A stretch of DNA of 33,458 nt from Chryseobacterium sp. YIM B08800 (GTDB lineage Bacteria; Bacteroidota; Bacteroidia; Flavobacteriales; Weeksellaceae), in contig NZ_JAPDKN010000012.1 of assembly GCF_026163565.1 (NCBI RefSeq), positions 1-33,458 of the forward strand, written 5' to 3'. Below the pieces are notes generated by a model. That model saw nothing but the letters and a program-made list of their open reading frames with translations, ran no database searches and was not told where the DNA came from. Shown piece by piece: positions 16,423-23,880 of this stretch (positions within the stretch are counted from its first letter, which is position 1; each line of letters begins with the position of its first letter). Made by a program: the position numbers and the translations under genes.

Positions 16423-17439
16423 TTATTTTGATAAAAAATCCAAAACTGAAAAATCTCCCAAAGAAATTTCTCTGGCAACTCCATAATAATGAGCAGAGCT
16501 TCCAATCATAGAGTTTGAAAGATTTCCATGATCAATTACTGTTTTTTCTTGAATCAGCGAGTTGTCAATATTTGAGTTGATTACTTTTGTTCCCTTACCT
16601 AATGAAACGTAAGGACCGATTTTTGAGTTTGAAATTTCTACTCCTTCACCAATATAACATGGCTGAATAATCAAAGAATTCTGAATATTGGCAGATTCAG
16701 GATATGCAGTAAATTCATCTTTTTCGTATTCTAATATCTTACCATTGGTTTCTACAGTAGCATTTTTGTTTCCGCAATCCATCCAGTCGTCTACTTTTCC
16801 TAAAGAAAATTTAGCGCCAGATTGACGAAGGTTTTCTAAAGCTGTGGTCAATTGATATTCACCACTTACTTTAATATTATTATCCATGATATGGTTAATT
16901 TCTGCCATCAATTTTTCAGCTGAATTAAAGTAATAAATACCAATAATCGCCAAATCTGAGACAAAAGTCTGAGGTTTTTCGATGAAATCTGTGATAAAGC
17001 CATAATCATCCAATTTTACAACACCAAAAGCAGACGGGTCTTCTACTTTTTTTACCCAGATTACGCCATCAGAATTTGTATCTAAAGTAAAATCTGCTCT
17101 GAAAAGAGTATCTGCATACGCAATCACTACATTTCCCTGCATAGATTCTTCAGCACATTTTATCGAATGAGCAGTTCCAAGAGGTTCAAGCTGATGATAA
17201 ATGGTTCCTTTTGCGCCTAGTTTTTCTGCTATTTTAAGTAATGATTCTTCTACTTCAGTTCCAAAATCTCCGATAATAAAAGCTACCTCTTCAATTTTTT
17301 CACCTGCCACTTTAGCAATATCTTCTACTAATCTCTGTACGATTGGTTTTCCTGCAATCGGGATCAATGGTTTTGGAACGGTTAAAGTATGTGGTCTCAA
17401 TCTTGAGCCCTTTCCAGCCATTGGAACAATAATTTTCAT
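16423..17439 (-). CDS. Sugar-phosphate nucleotidyltransferase with left-handed beta-helix tail
   Basis: The 338-residue enzyme makes an NDP-sugar from an NTP and a sugar 1-phosphate. The NTP-binding signature MAGKGSRLRPHTLTVPKPLIPIAGKP covers residues 7-32. Later come LEPLGTAHSIKCA (about 85), AYADTLF (metal-binding Asp, about 108-114) and DWMDCGNK (about 217). The C-terminal part (about 245-315) has hexapeptide-type repeats (IQNSLIIQPCYIGEGVEISNSKIGPYVSLGKG), as in GlmU and related two-domain enzymes. Nucleotide and sugar cannot be fixed from sequence. It lies 35 bp after the flippase gene, suggesting joint work in surface polysaccharide or LPS synthesis. Confidence 0.9.
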   Translation of the reverse strand: MKIIVPMAGKGSRLRPHTLTVPKPLIPIAGKPIVQRLVEDIAKVAGEKIEEVAFIIGDFGTEVEESLLKIAEKLGAKGTIYHQLEPLGTAHSIKCAEESMQGNVVIAYADTLFRADFTLDTNSDGVIWVKKVEDPSAFGVVKLDDYGFITDFIEKPQTFVSDLAIIGIYYFNSAEKLMAEINHIMDNNIKVSGEYQLTTALENLRQSGAKFSLGKVDDWMDCGNKNATVETNGKILEYEKDEFTAYPESANIQNSLIIQPCYIGEGVEISNSKIGPYVSLGKGTKVINSNIDNSLIQEKTVIDHGNLSNSMIGSSAHYYGVAREISLGDFSVLDFLSK

Positions 17440-17474
17440 ATATGAATGTTTGTTTTTTATTTATAAAATTTAGT

Positions 17475-18950
17475 TTAAGCCCTTCTTAGAATTTTATTAA
17501 TCATCGTCCTTTCATTATATGCTAAAAATGCAATGAAGAAAAGAAACAATCCGTTTCCAATTAAATAATTGTGTCGGAAATAATAAAATGAAATCATCGA
17601 AATAGCAATAGACAAGGAAAGATAAATCGCTATTTTGGATGTATTATAATGAATTGGATATTGTGATTTCCCCCAAAGGTATGAAATAATCATCATACTT
17701 GTATAGGTAATTAATGCCGCAAAAGCACTTGCCCAATATCCGTAGGTTGGAATAAATGTAAAGTTGATAAAAATGGTAATTGCAGCTCCAATTAAAGAGA
17801 TGTACAAACCAACTCTTGTCTGATCTGAAAGTTTATACCAGATTGATAAATTTAAATAAATTCCTAAAAACAATGCGCCTAACATTACAAACGGAATGAT
17901 CTCGATTCCTTCGTAATAAAGCGGGTTCTTTAGATATTTTTCAGAGATCCATTGAAGATTTACCATCAATCCGATGTAAATTAAACAGTTGCAAATCACA
18001 AAAATGTCCATTAAAACGGCATAGGTTTTATGATTGTTTTTGTCTTTAAAGCTGGAGAAAAAGTAAGGTTCAATTCCTAATTGATAAGCCTGTCTGAAAA
18101 CCGTGATAAAAGTTGCAATTTTATAAACTGCACCATAAACTCCGATCTGATGCTTCGCTTCTTCTTTTGGAAGTAAATATTTTAAAAACTGTCGGTCTAA
18201 AGTCTGATTGATAATTCCTGCCAATCCTGCAATCATTACAGGCCAGGAATAATTCATGATTCTTTTCCAGAGTTTAAAATCAAACTTTTTAAAGCTGAAA
18301 TTCACAAATTCTTTTCCTACAATCGCTAAAGTGATAATACTTTGTACCAAATTGGCGATGAAAACATAACCAACACCAATTTCAGGGTTATATTTAATTC
18401 CTAAAATTCCGTCAGGATAATTGGGAAGCCATTTAATGAAAAATACAACTAAAAAGTAATAGGCTAAAGAACCAATTACCTTTGAAAGCATGTACTGAAT
18501 GGGTTTTCCTTCAAGCCTTAAAACCGCCGAAGGAATTGTAGAAAATGCATCGAAGGATAAAATGAACAGGAAAATAATTAAATAATTGACCTGATCCGGA
18601 GTTTCAAAAGCATTGGCAAGATCCTGCCTGAAAACATAGCCTAAAATTAAATAAATAAAGCCTGTTCCTAAAATACTTAGAGCACAGGTAGAAACCAAAG
18701 TTTTCTTATCAATATCGCCTTCCTGAGCAAAACGGAAAAATGAAGTTTCCATTCCGTGAGTCAGGAAAACGGTAATTACTCCGGCAATAGAATACCAATC
18801 CACAAAAGGTGACGAAGCTGAAGGTCCGAAAGCTTTTGTTACGATGGGTGCAATAAGAAAAGGGAAGATTCTTACCAATACAGAACTGAGCCCGTAAACA
18901 GCGGTTTGTCCAAATAGTTTCTTATACAATTTCAGGTTTTTAAAATGCAA
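17475..18950 (-). CDS. Oligosaccharide flippase (Wzx/MATE-like polysaccharide biosynthesis protein)
   Basis: The protein of about 490 residues is a polytopic membrane protein with about 14 hydrophobic helices. Its N-terminus LYKKLFGQTAVYGLSSVLVRIFPFLIAPIVTKAFG is typical of the Bacteroidota branch of Wzx-like flippases, which move lipid-linked oligosaccharides across the inner membrane. There is no ATG in frame near the start. TTG at 18950 gives the longest form, but a TAnnTTTG box (18948-18955) overlaps that codon. A second TTG at 18929 (giving MYKKLFGQ) is therefore a serious alternative. It is the first gene of the run flippase, nucleotidyltransferase, DUF4292, EnvC-like, TatA, DUF4254, lipoprotein, ribA, and is divergent from the dihydroorotase gene. 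Confidence 0.87.
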   Translation of the reverse strand: MHFKNLKLYKKLFGQTAVYGLSSVLVRIFPFLIAPIVTKAFGPSASSPFVDWYSIAGVITVFLTHGMETSFFRFAQEGDIDKKTLVSTCALSILGTGFIYLILGYVFRQDLANAFETPDQVNYLIIFLFILSFDAFSTIPSAVLRLEGKPIQYMLSKVIGSLAYYFLVVFFIKWLPNYPDGILGIKYNPEIGVGYVFIANLVQSIITLAIVGKEFVNFSFKKFDFKLWKRIMNYSWPVMIAGLAGIINQTLDRQFLKYLLPKEEAKHQIGVYGAVYKIATFITVFRQAYQLGIEPYFFSSFKDKNNHKTYAVLMDIFVICNCLIYIGLMVNLQWISEKYLKNPLYYEGIEIIPFVMLGALFLGIYLNLSIWYKLSDQTRVGLYISLIGAAITIFINFTFIPTYGYWASAFAALITYTSMMIISYLWGKSQYPIHYNTSKIAIYLSLSIAISMISFYYFRHNYLIGNGLFLFFIAFLAYNERTMINKILRRA

Positions 18951-18955
18951 ATGTA
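18948..18955 (-). promoter_or_regulatory. -7 box overlapping the first possible flippase start
   Basis: The minus strand reads TACATTTG, an exact TAnnTTTG match. Transcription from it would begin near 18941, past the TTG codon at 18950, which favours the start at 18929. Confidence 0.4.
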
Positions 18956-19010
18956 AATATTAGAATTCATAATTTTCTGATTGATGTTTAAAAATCACTT
19001 TGGAAAATAT

Positions 19011-19018
19011 TAAATTTG
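19011..19018 (+). promoter_or_regulatory. -7 box for dihydroorotase
   Basis: TAAATTTG is an exact match to TAnnTTTG and lies 32 bases before the ATG at 19051. No -33 TTG stands at the standard distance, so an activator may help or the box may be weak. Confidence 0.45.
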
Positions 19019-19050
19019 TGCAATATCAATCTTATATCTAAAAAGTAAAA

Positions 19051-20388
19051 ATGAAAATTCTTATAAAAAATGCTCAAATCGTCAACGAAGGGAAAATTAT
19101 CAAAAGTGATATTCTGATTGAAAACGATTTGATCTCTAAAATTGATTCTCAAATTTCTGAAGAAGCAGACCAAATTATCGATGCTGAAGGAAAATATCTT
19201 TTGCCTGGAGTAATCGATGATCAGGTTCATTTTCGTGAACCAGGTTTAACGCACAAAGGCGATATCGAATCTGAATCTCGCTCTGCGATTGCGGGAGGAA
19301 CTACAAGTTTTATCGAACAGCCAAACACAGTTCCAAATGCGGTTACGCAAGAATTATTAGCTGATAAATACGAGATCGCTTCTCAGAAATCATTTGCCAA
19401 TTACGGTTTTATGATGGGCGGAACGAATGATAATTTGGAGGAAGTTTTAAAAACAAACCCAAGAAATGTTCCCGGAATTAAATTATTTTTAGGTTCTTCC
19501 ACAGGAAATATGTTGGTTGACAATCCTGAAACTTTAGAAAATATTTTTAGCAATACAAAAATGTTGATTGCGGTTCATTGTGAAGATGAAGCTACGATTA
19601 GAGCCAATACTCAAAAATATTTGGATGAATATGGTGAAGATATTCCTGTGAAATTCCATCATTTGATCAGAAGCGAGGAAGCGTGTTATAAATCTTCATC
19701 AAAAGCAGTTGAGTTAGCAAAAAAAACAGGGGCAAGGCTTCATGTTTTTCACCTTTCCACTGCTAAAGAAATGGCACTTTTCAGAAATGATATTCCTTTA
19801 AAAGATAAAAAAATCACAGCAGAAGTTTGTGTGCATCATTTGACATTTACTAATGAAGATTACGATACAAAAGGCGGATTAATCAAATGGAATCCTGCGG
19901 TAAAAACTCAAAAAGACAAAGACGCACTTTGGGAAGCTTTGCTGGATGACAGAATTGATGTGATTGCAACCGATCATGCACCTCACACTTGGGAAGAAAA
20001 ACAAAATGTATACACAAAATGTCCTTCGGGAGCGCCTTTGGTTCAGCATTCTTTGCTGGTAATGCTTGAAAATTATAAAAACGGAAAAATTTCTTTAGAG
20101 AAAATCGTTGAAAAAATGGCTCATAATCCTGCGATTTTGTTCAGAATTGAGAAGCGAGGTTTCATTAAAGAAGGTTATAAAGCAGATTTAGTTTTGGTGG
20201 ATTTAAATCAAAACTGGACGGTTGAAAAAGAAAACATTCTTTACAAATGCGGTTGGAGTCCGTTGGAAGGGATGAGTTTCCATTCTAAAGTGACCCATAC
20301 TTTTGTTAATGGAAATCTGGTTTACGAAAACGGAAATATCAATGAAAAAAAATTCGGAGAGCGTTTGCTTTTTGAAGTTGAAAAATAG
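19051..20388 (+). CDS. pyrC: Dihydroorotase (pyrimidine synthesis)
   Basis: The 445-residue amidohydrolase closes N-carbamoyl-L-aspartate to dihydroorotate, step three of de novo pyrimidine synthesis. The metal-site strand reads PGVIDDQVHFREPG (residues 52-65). The usual HxH is QxH here, with Gln58 where most class I enzymes have the first zinc His. Other site motifs are intact: KLFLGSSTGN (possible carboxylated Lys, about residue 145), VHCEDE, HVFHLST and ATDHAPHT, with GAPLVQHSL late in the barrel. Substrate-binding FREPG and PNTVPN are present. I recall the Gln form as common in Bacteroidota. A TAnnTTTG box precedes it and a terminator follows; it is transcribed alone. Confidence 0.92.
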   Translation: MKILIKNAQIVNEGKIIKSDILIENDLISKIDSQISEEADQIIDAEGKYLLPGVIDDQVHFREPGLTHKGDIESESRSAIAGGTTSFIEQPNTVPNAVTQELLADKYEIASQKSFANYGFMMGGTNDNLEEVLKTNPRNVPGIKLFLGSSTGNMLVDNPETLENIFSNTKMLIAVHCEDEATIRANTQKYLDEYGEDIPVKFHHLIRSEEACYKSSSKAVELAKKTGARLHVFHLSTAKEMALFRNDIPLKDKKITAEVCVHHLTFTNEDYDTKGGLIKWNPAVKTQKDKDALWEALLDDRIDVIATDHAPHTWEEKQNVYTKCPSGAPLVQHSLLVMLENYKNGKISLEKIVEKMAHNPAILFRIEKRGFIKEGYKADLVLVDLNQNWTVEKENILYKCGWSPLEGMSFHSKVTHTFVNGNLVYENGNINEKKFGERLLFEVEK

Positions 20389-20397
20389 ATATCAATA

Positions 20398-20422
20398 GGA
20401 GCGGACTTTAGTTCGCTTTTTT
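20398..20422 (+). terminator. Terminator of the dihydroorotase gene
   Basis: AGCGGAC (20400-20406) pairs with GTTCGCT (20411-20417) with one G-U pair, and six T follow. It lies just after the stop at 20388. Confidence 0.75.
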
Positions 20423-20460
20423 ATTAAGGAAATGGATTTGGCTTTAGCTAAAATTTAAAC

Positions 20461-20525
20461 CTCTCGCAGATTGAGCAAATTTCGCAGATAATAAAAATCT
20501 GCCTAATCAGTTCAATCTGCGAGAG
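20461..20525. repeat. CTCTCGCAGATT palindromic element, copy 1
   Basis: The 14-bp arms CTCTCGCAGATTGA (20461-20474) and TCAATCTGCGAGAG (20512-20525) are perfect inverted repeats. A nested pair GCAGAT/ATCTGC (20484-20489 and 20497-20502) lies inside. It sits between the convergent ends of the dihydroorotase and azoR genes. Two diverged copies occur at 24041 and 29190. Confidence 0.75.
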
Positions 20526-20548
20526 AATTTATCTAACAATTAATTGAT

Positions 20549-21151
20549 TTAAGCAATCACAATACTTTCAATTCCTTTTTCTAAAGCTGTTTCCTGAAGA
20601 TGCGGAAGTCCTAAACCTTCTGCCCGGAAAACACTCACATCAGTCACTCCAATGAAGCCAAGTACGCTTTTCAGATAAGGAACTACAAAATCATAAGATT
20701 GGTAATCGCCTTCAGAAAATACAGAACCGCTTGCAACAGCGATGTATGCTTTTTTATTTTTTACCAATCCTTCAAAACCATTTTCAGAATATTGAAAGGT
20801 CATTCCGCCACGCGCAATGTGATCAATATACGCTTTCAAAGCAGAAGGAATTCCAAAATTGTAAATCGGAACAGAAATAACAATTACATCCGAAGCCATC
20901 AATTGTGCAATTGCATCATCTGAACGTTTTACGGCTTCGTTTTGTTCGGGAGTTCTATTTTCTACAGGAATAAACCATGCATCAACCTGTTCTTCACCTA
21001 AATGCGGAAAAGGTGTTTTCAATAAATCTAAAGTGGTAATCGAATGTTCAGGATAAGCTTCCTGAAGTTTTTCTTCAATAGCATTTCCTAATGTTCTGCT
21101 TGCCGAATCTTTTGTTCTCGGACTTGAAATAATATGAAGTATGTTTTTCAT
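20549..21151 (-). CDS. azoR: FMN-dependent NADH-azoreductase
   Basis: The 200-residue flavodoxin-fold enzyme belongs to the AzoR family, which reduces quinones and azo compounds with NADH in two-electron steps. The FMN-phosphate loop is SSPRTKDSASRTLG (residues 9-22). Flavin-ring contacts are in SVPIYNFGIPSALKAYIDHIARGGMTF (about 94-120), followed by the VASGSVFSEG block (about 139-148). Length fits the family. It is divergent from a HxlR-type regulator with two N-terminal cysteines. The 127-bp gap between them carries a TAnnTTTG box and two inverted repeats, an arrangement like the quinone-responsive YodB-azoR1 pair of Bacillus. The physiological role is therefore probably quinone or electrophile detoxification. 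Confidence 0.92.
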   Translation of the reverse strand: MKNILHIISSPRTKDSASRTLGNAIEEKLQEAYPEHSITTLDLLKTPFPHLGEEQVDAWFIPVENRTPEQNEAVKRSDDAIAQLMASDVIVISVPIYNFGIPSALKAYIDHIARGGMTFQYSENGFEGLVKNKKAYIAVASGSVFSEGDYQSYDFVVPYLKSVLGFIGVTDVSVFRAEGLGLPHLQETALEKGIESIVIA

Positions 21152-21192
21152 AGGTAAATATTTATTTTTTTGATAATTAAAAATTTCTTCAG

Positions 21193-21200
21193 CAAAATTA
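21193..21200 (-). promoter_or_regulatory. -7 box for azoR
   Basis: The minus strand reads TAATTTTG, an exact TAnnTTTG match, 41 bases before the azoR start. The inverted repeat at 21208-21224 sits immediately upstream, where a -33 contact would fall. Confidence 0.55.
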
Positions 21201-21207
21201 TGTACAT

Positions 21208-21224
21208 TTACTTATGAAAAGTAA
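21208..21224. promoter_or_regulatory. Inverted repeat overlapping the azoR -33 region
   Basis: TTACTT (21208-21213) and AAGTAA (21219-21224) are perfect 6-bp arms with a 5-base spacer. Position just upstream of the azoR -7 box suggests a repressor site for the divergent HxlR protein. Confidence 0.5.
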
Positions 21225-21233
21225 GTAGTAAAC

Positions 21234-21255
21234 AAAAGGTTAGTACTAACCTTTT
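21234..21255. promoter_or_regulatory. 22-bp perfect palindrome before the HxlR gene
   Basis: The arms AAAAGGTTAGT and ACTAACCTTTT are exact reverse complements with no spacer (centre 21244.5). The site is 24 bp before the hxlR-type start and is a strong candidate operator for autoregulation. Confidence 0.65.
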
Positions 21256-21278
21256 AGTTAGTTTTAAAATTAATTTTT

Positions 21279-21665
21279 ATGGAAAACCCTATCGAAAGTG
21301 AAGAGATTGTTTGCAGAGGAAGATGTGGAGAAAGCCTTTCTGCAGTTGAAGATGCCATTTATGTCATTGGAGGAAAATGGAAACTGAAAATCATAATTGT
21401 TTTACAGGAACTGGGAAATGTCCGTTTTAATGATCTGCAAAGAACAATAGGCGGGATTTCTGCAAGAGTACTTTCTAATGAATTAAAAGATTTGGAACTG
21501 AACGGTTTTGTAAAAAGAGTAGTGCATAGCGAGAAAACACCGGTTGTTGTAGAATATATTTCCACCGATTACAGCAGAACGCTGAAAACTGTGATTATGT
21601 CGCTTTCTGACTGGGGAAGAAATCACAAAAAAAATATTAGGGAAGATTCTTTTGCTCACTCTTAA
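21279..21665 (+). CDS. HxlR-type winged-helix regulator, likely redox-sensing
   Basis: The 128-residue MarR/HxlR-family repressor shows the family core: GGKWKLKIIIVLQELGNVRFNDLQRTIGGISARVLSNELKDLELNGFVKR (about residues 31-80), then the wing VHSEKTPVVVEYISTDYS. Near the N-terminus are Cys12 and Cys16 in EIVCRGRCGES. In YodB, CatR and HypR a Cys in this region senses quinones, diamide or hypochlorite and releases DNA. The gene is divergent from azoR, the classic target of such repressors, and two inverted repeats lie between. Control of azoR by this protein is a strong inference; the inducer is not determined. Confidence 0.88.
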   Translation: MENPIESEEIVCRGRCGESLSAVEDAIYVIGGKWKLKIIIVLQELGNVRFNDLQRTIGGISARVLSNELKDLELNGFVKRVVHSEKTPVVVEYISTDYSRTLKTVIMSLSDWGRNHKKNIREDSFAHS

Positions 21666-21699
21666 GAGGCTAAAATATCAAAAAAATTAAATCGATTAA

Positions 21700-22341
21700 T
21701 TACCAATCGTTGTTTTTTTCAAAATACAAAATTCCGTTTTTGGTTTTTAGAATATCACCGTCGTTTTCGAGATTTTTCAAAATGCGACTCACTACTTCTC
21801 GGGAAGTACCCAGATTATTGGCAATTTCTTGATGGGTTATCCTTAAAGGGTTTCCGTGATTAACCTGTACCTGGTCTTTAATAAAGTTTAGAATTCTTTT
21901 ATCAAGCTTATAATACATTGCATTATTTACTTTAGAAACAATATCCGAAAGCCTGTTTTTGTATTCCAGATAAAAGACTTTATTGATTTCAGGATATTTC
22001 AGAAGCCATTGGTGCAATTTTTCCACAGGGATTAATATAAGCTGAGAATCTTTTACCGCCACAGAATAAACGCTGCTTATATAATTACTGAAAATAGATG
22101 AAAAAGTCATAGAACAACTTTCGCATGGTTTTACATAATAATGTATAAATTCGTTTCCGTCATTCAGCGAAAATACTTTTAGAGATCCTTTAGATAAAAT
22201 AGGAACAAACCTGTTTCTTTGACCTTCTCTCATGATTTCGTCTTTAGCACCTACGTTTTTTATGAGAACATTATATTCAAACTCATGGAGAAAATCTTTT
22301 CCAAGAAAGCCAAACTTTTTTACAATAGTTTTTCTGTACAT
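21700..22341 (-). CDS. Crp/Fnr family transcription regulator
   Basis: The 213-residue protein has an N-terminal cyclic-nucleotide-binding-like beta-roll (about residues 20-115), a dimerisation helix (about 118-145) and a C-terminal winged helix. The last includes ITHQEIANNLGTSREVVSRILKNLENDGDI (about 168-197). The recognition helix holds RExxxR (REVVSR), the residues with which E. coli CRP reads GTGA half-sites. The cAMP-contact motif of CRP is not evident, so the ligand is unknown. Two cysteines in PCESCSMTF are too close to the beta-roll core to suggest an FNR iron-sulfur cluster. A matching GTGA-N6-TCAC site lies at 23822, upstream of the neighbouring two-gene unit. A TAAATTTG box precedes this gene. 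Confidence 0.88.
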   Translation of the reverse strand: MYRKTIVKKFGFLGKDFLHEFEYNVLIKNVGAKDEIMREGQRNRFVPILSKGSLKVFSLNDGNEFIHYYVKPCESCSMTFSSIFSNYISSVYSVAVKDSQLILIPVEKLHQWLLKYPEINKVFYLEYKNRLSDIVSKVNNAMYYKLDKRILNFIKDQVQVNHGNPLRITHQEIANNLGTSREVVSRILKNLENDGDILKTKNGILYFEKNNDW

Positions 22342-22641
22342 TAAATTTATTTCAAGTATTATTAAATAATAAGCTCCATTTTAAAAATTCTCAAAAAATC
22401 TATGAAAACAAATTTAAAATGGTGCTGAAGCAACGATTAAAAATTTAGTCGAAAACATATTCAGCCTTTAATAGAATTACTTTTTTGGAACATCTAAAAA
22501 AGATAATTCTAAAAAAAACAATTCGAAATAAATGGTAACATACAATGTGTTTTTATATTTTTAAATAATCCTTTTGCAGCTTAGTTTTTGTAATCCTAAA
22601 AAAAACTAGCAACAAATTCTACTATTTAAAATTAAACATCA
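22342..22641. other. 300-bp AT-rich gap upstream of the Crp/Fnr gene
   Basis: The gap holds a -7 box for the Crp/Fnr gene (TAAATTTG on the minus strand, 22409-22416, 67 bases before the start). Otherwise I see only AT-rich sequence with short, unsupported ORFs. No hairpin with a T-run was found after the gene that ends at 22642. Confidence 0.5.
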
Positions 22642-23100
22642 TCAAGAAAACTTAATCAAGTTTTGATGATGTTCGTACAATCCGTCTAATAAAAGGGATT
22701 GCACTTTGTTGGCGACAAATTGCCTCAATATGGTTAGGTTTTTTGCGGAATAATCTTTAAATCTGTCTGGATGAAAACCTACAGGATCCTGCAACAAATC
22801 TGTTACGATGAAATTCTGGTCGGTAAAGAGAAGATTAAACCTTGTTTTAATAGTTTCGGAGAACGCATGAGTGAAAAAGTCATTAAACCCAATATGCACT
22901 ACAGTCGATTTTTCGTTCAAGATATCGATTGCAATTAATTCTTTTACAAAAATAATTTTTTTTGGCTGTAATGTTAACTCTCTTTCTTTATTAATTAATA
23001 TTTGAGTGCTTTCATAGGTGATGATAATATTGTAAAAATAATTGGAATAATTCTTATTCAAGCTCAAAACGGCTACTTTAAAATCTTTCATATCATTCAT
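22642..23100 (-). CDS. Unrecognised protein, second of a two-gene unit
   Basis: I do not recognise this protein of 152 residues (155 if it starts at TTG 23109). ATG at 23100 is chosen over the TTG; another ATG lies at 23091. It is soluble with no signal peptide. The first two thirds alternate strands (VAVLSL, FYNIIITYES, TQILIN, KKIIFVKELIAIDIL, STVVHIGFNDFF). The ligand-binding cupin-like part of some AraC regulators looks similar, but there is no DNA-binding domain. The C-terminal third is helical (LTILRQFVANKVQSLLLDGLYEH). It begins 22 bp after the 198-residue gene upstream on the same strand, so they are probably co-transcribed. A stand-alone sensory domain is a guess. Confidence 0.6.
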   Translation of the reverse strand: MNDMKDFKVAVLSLNKNYSNYFYNIIITYESTQILINKERELTLQPKKIIFVKELIAIDILNEKSTVVHIGFNDFFTHAFSETIKTRFNLLFTDQNFIVTDLLQDPVGFHPDRFKDYSAKNLTILRQFVANKVQSLLLDGLYEHHQNLIKFS

Positions 23101-23122
23101 TTTGTACAATGTGGTGCTAAAA

Positions 23123-23719
23123 TTATGCGCTGTTTAAATGACGCAATGTTTTTGGTAGAAATTCCTTAAAACTCAGTTGGTTTTCAGCGCAATATTCTTT
23201 TTTTATAGTAAGATGTGTTGGTATTTTTATTTCAGGGTGATTTTCTGGGGTGTAACGTTTTTTCCATATTTTTAAAACTTCTGCAGAGATATTATATTCA
23301 TTCAGAATTTCATCTTCAGATTTTAATTTTAGCCTTAATAATGAAAGCAAATTCATAATTTCATTGATAGTGTAAACCGATTTCCAGAAATCTTCCAGCT
23401 TAGGTTGATGCAGAGAAGAACCATTTTTTTTCTTTTTTAATCTCGAGTAGTTTTTCATCTTATCAGTGTCATCTTCAAGCAAAATATTTTCAAAAAATTT
23501 ATTGAGTTTATTTTTAATAAAAGATTTGCAATTGCTTACAAACAAAGGTTTTTTTGAATGTCCTTCGATAAATTTTTGAGCATAATGGTTTTCTGTTTCA
23601 GAAACAGACTCTTTTAGAAATTCGTGAACTAGACATTTTTTACTCAAGCTTGCTTGAGAGCATTTTTCTTCTGAACAATAAGACAGAATCGTTTTTAATT
23701 TAATATCGTAATTATTCAT
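23123..23719 (-). CDS. Unrecognised Cys-rich protein with possible HTH, first of a two-gene unit
   Basis: I do not recognise this 198-residue protein. Visible features: a Cys/His cluster near the N-terminus (C15, C20, C29, H32: Cx4Cx8Cx2H) that could bind zinc, with further Cys at 64 and 177; a basic patch RLKKKKN (about 93-99); and a segment SEDEILNEYNISAEVLKIWKKRY (134-156) that reads like a helix-turn-helix of transposase or regulator type. There is no signal peptide. It leads a two-gene unit with the 152-residue protein 22 bp downstream. A symmetric GTGA-N6-TCAC site lies 103 bp upstream. A DNA-binding regulator is the best guess; a decayed mobile-element protein is the alternative. Confidence 0.6.
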   Translation of the reverse strand: MNNYDIKLKTILSYCSEEKCSQASLSKKCLVHEFLKESVSETENHYAQKFIEGHSKKPLFVSNCKSFIKNKLNKFFENILLEDDTDKMKNYSRLKKKKNGSSLHQPKLEDFWKSVYTINEIMNLLSLLRLKLKSEDEILNEYNISAEVLKIWKKRYTPENHPEIKIPTHLTIKKEYCAENQLSFKEFLPKTLRHLNSA

Positions 23720-23821
23720 TTTAAAAAGAAAATACAGAAGTTCTGGTTATAACAATTGATTATTTAGACTGAATAAAAATCATTATGAAAACAAAAATGA
23801 TAAATATGAATCTATGAAACG

Positions 23822-23835
23822 GTGATAAAAGTCAC
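23822..23835. promoter_or_regulatory. Candidate Crp-type operator GTGA-N6-TCAC
   Basis: GTGA (23822-23825), six bases, and TCAC (23832-23835) are perfect inverted half-sites in the E. coli CRP pattern. A near-match -7 box (CATTTTTG on the minus strand, 23792-23799) would put the site near -42 for the gene starting at 23719, a class II activation position. Confidence 0.5.
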
Positions 23836-23880
23836 AATGATCTTTTTTTTTAGCTAAGTAGATGGAGTACAGCAAAAGAA

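Noticed and set aside
22342..22641. Possible small gene in the gap before the Crp/Fnr gene
   Set aside because: Only frames of about ten codons, with no start context or terminator.
23100..23109. TTG start at 23109 for the 152-residue protein
   Set aside because: ATG codons follow at 23100 and 23091; the TTG adds only three residues and has no supporting signal.
21700..23719. Reading the Crp/Fnr gene and two unknown genes as a defence island
   Set aside because: No nuclease, ATPase, toxin or other effector domain is visible in them.
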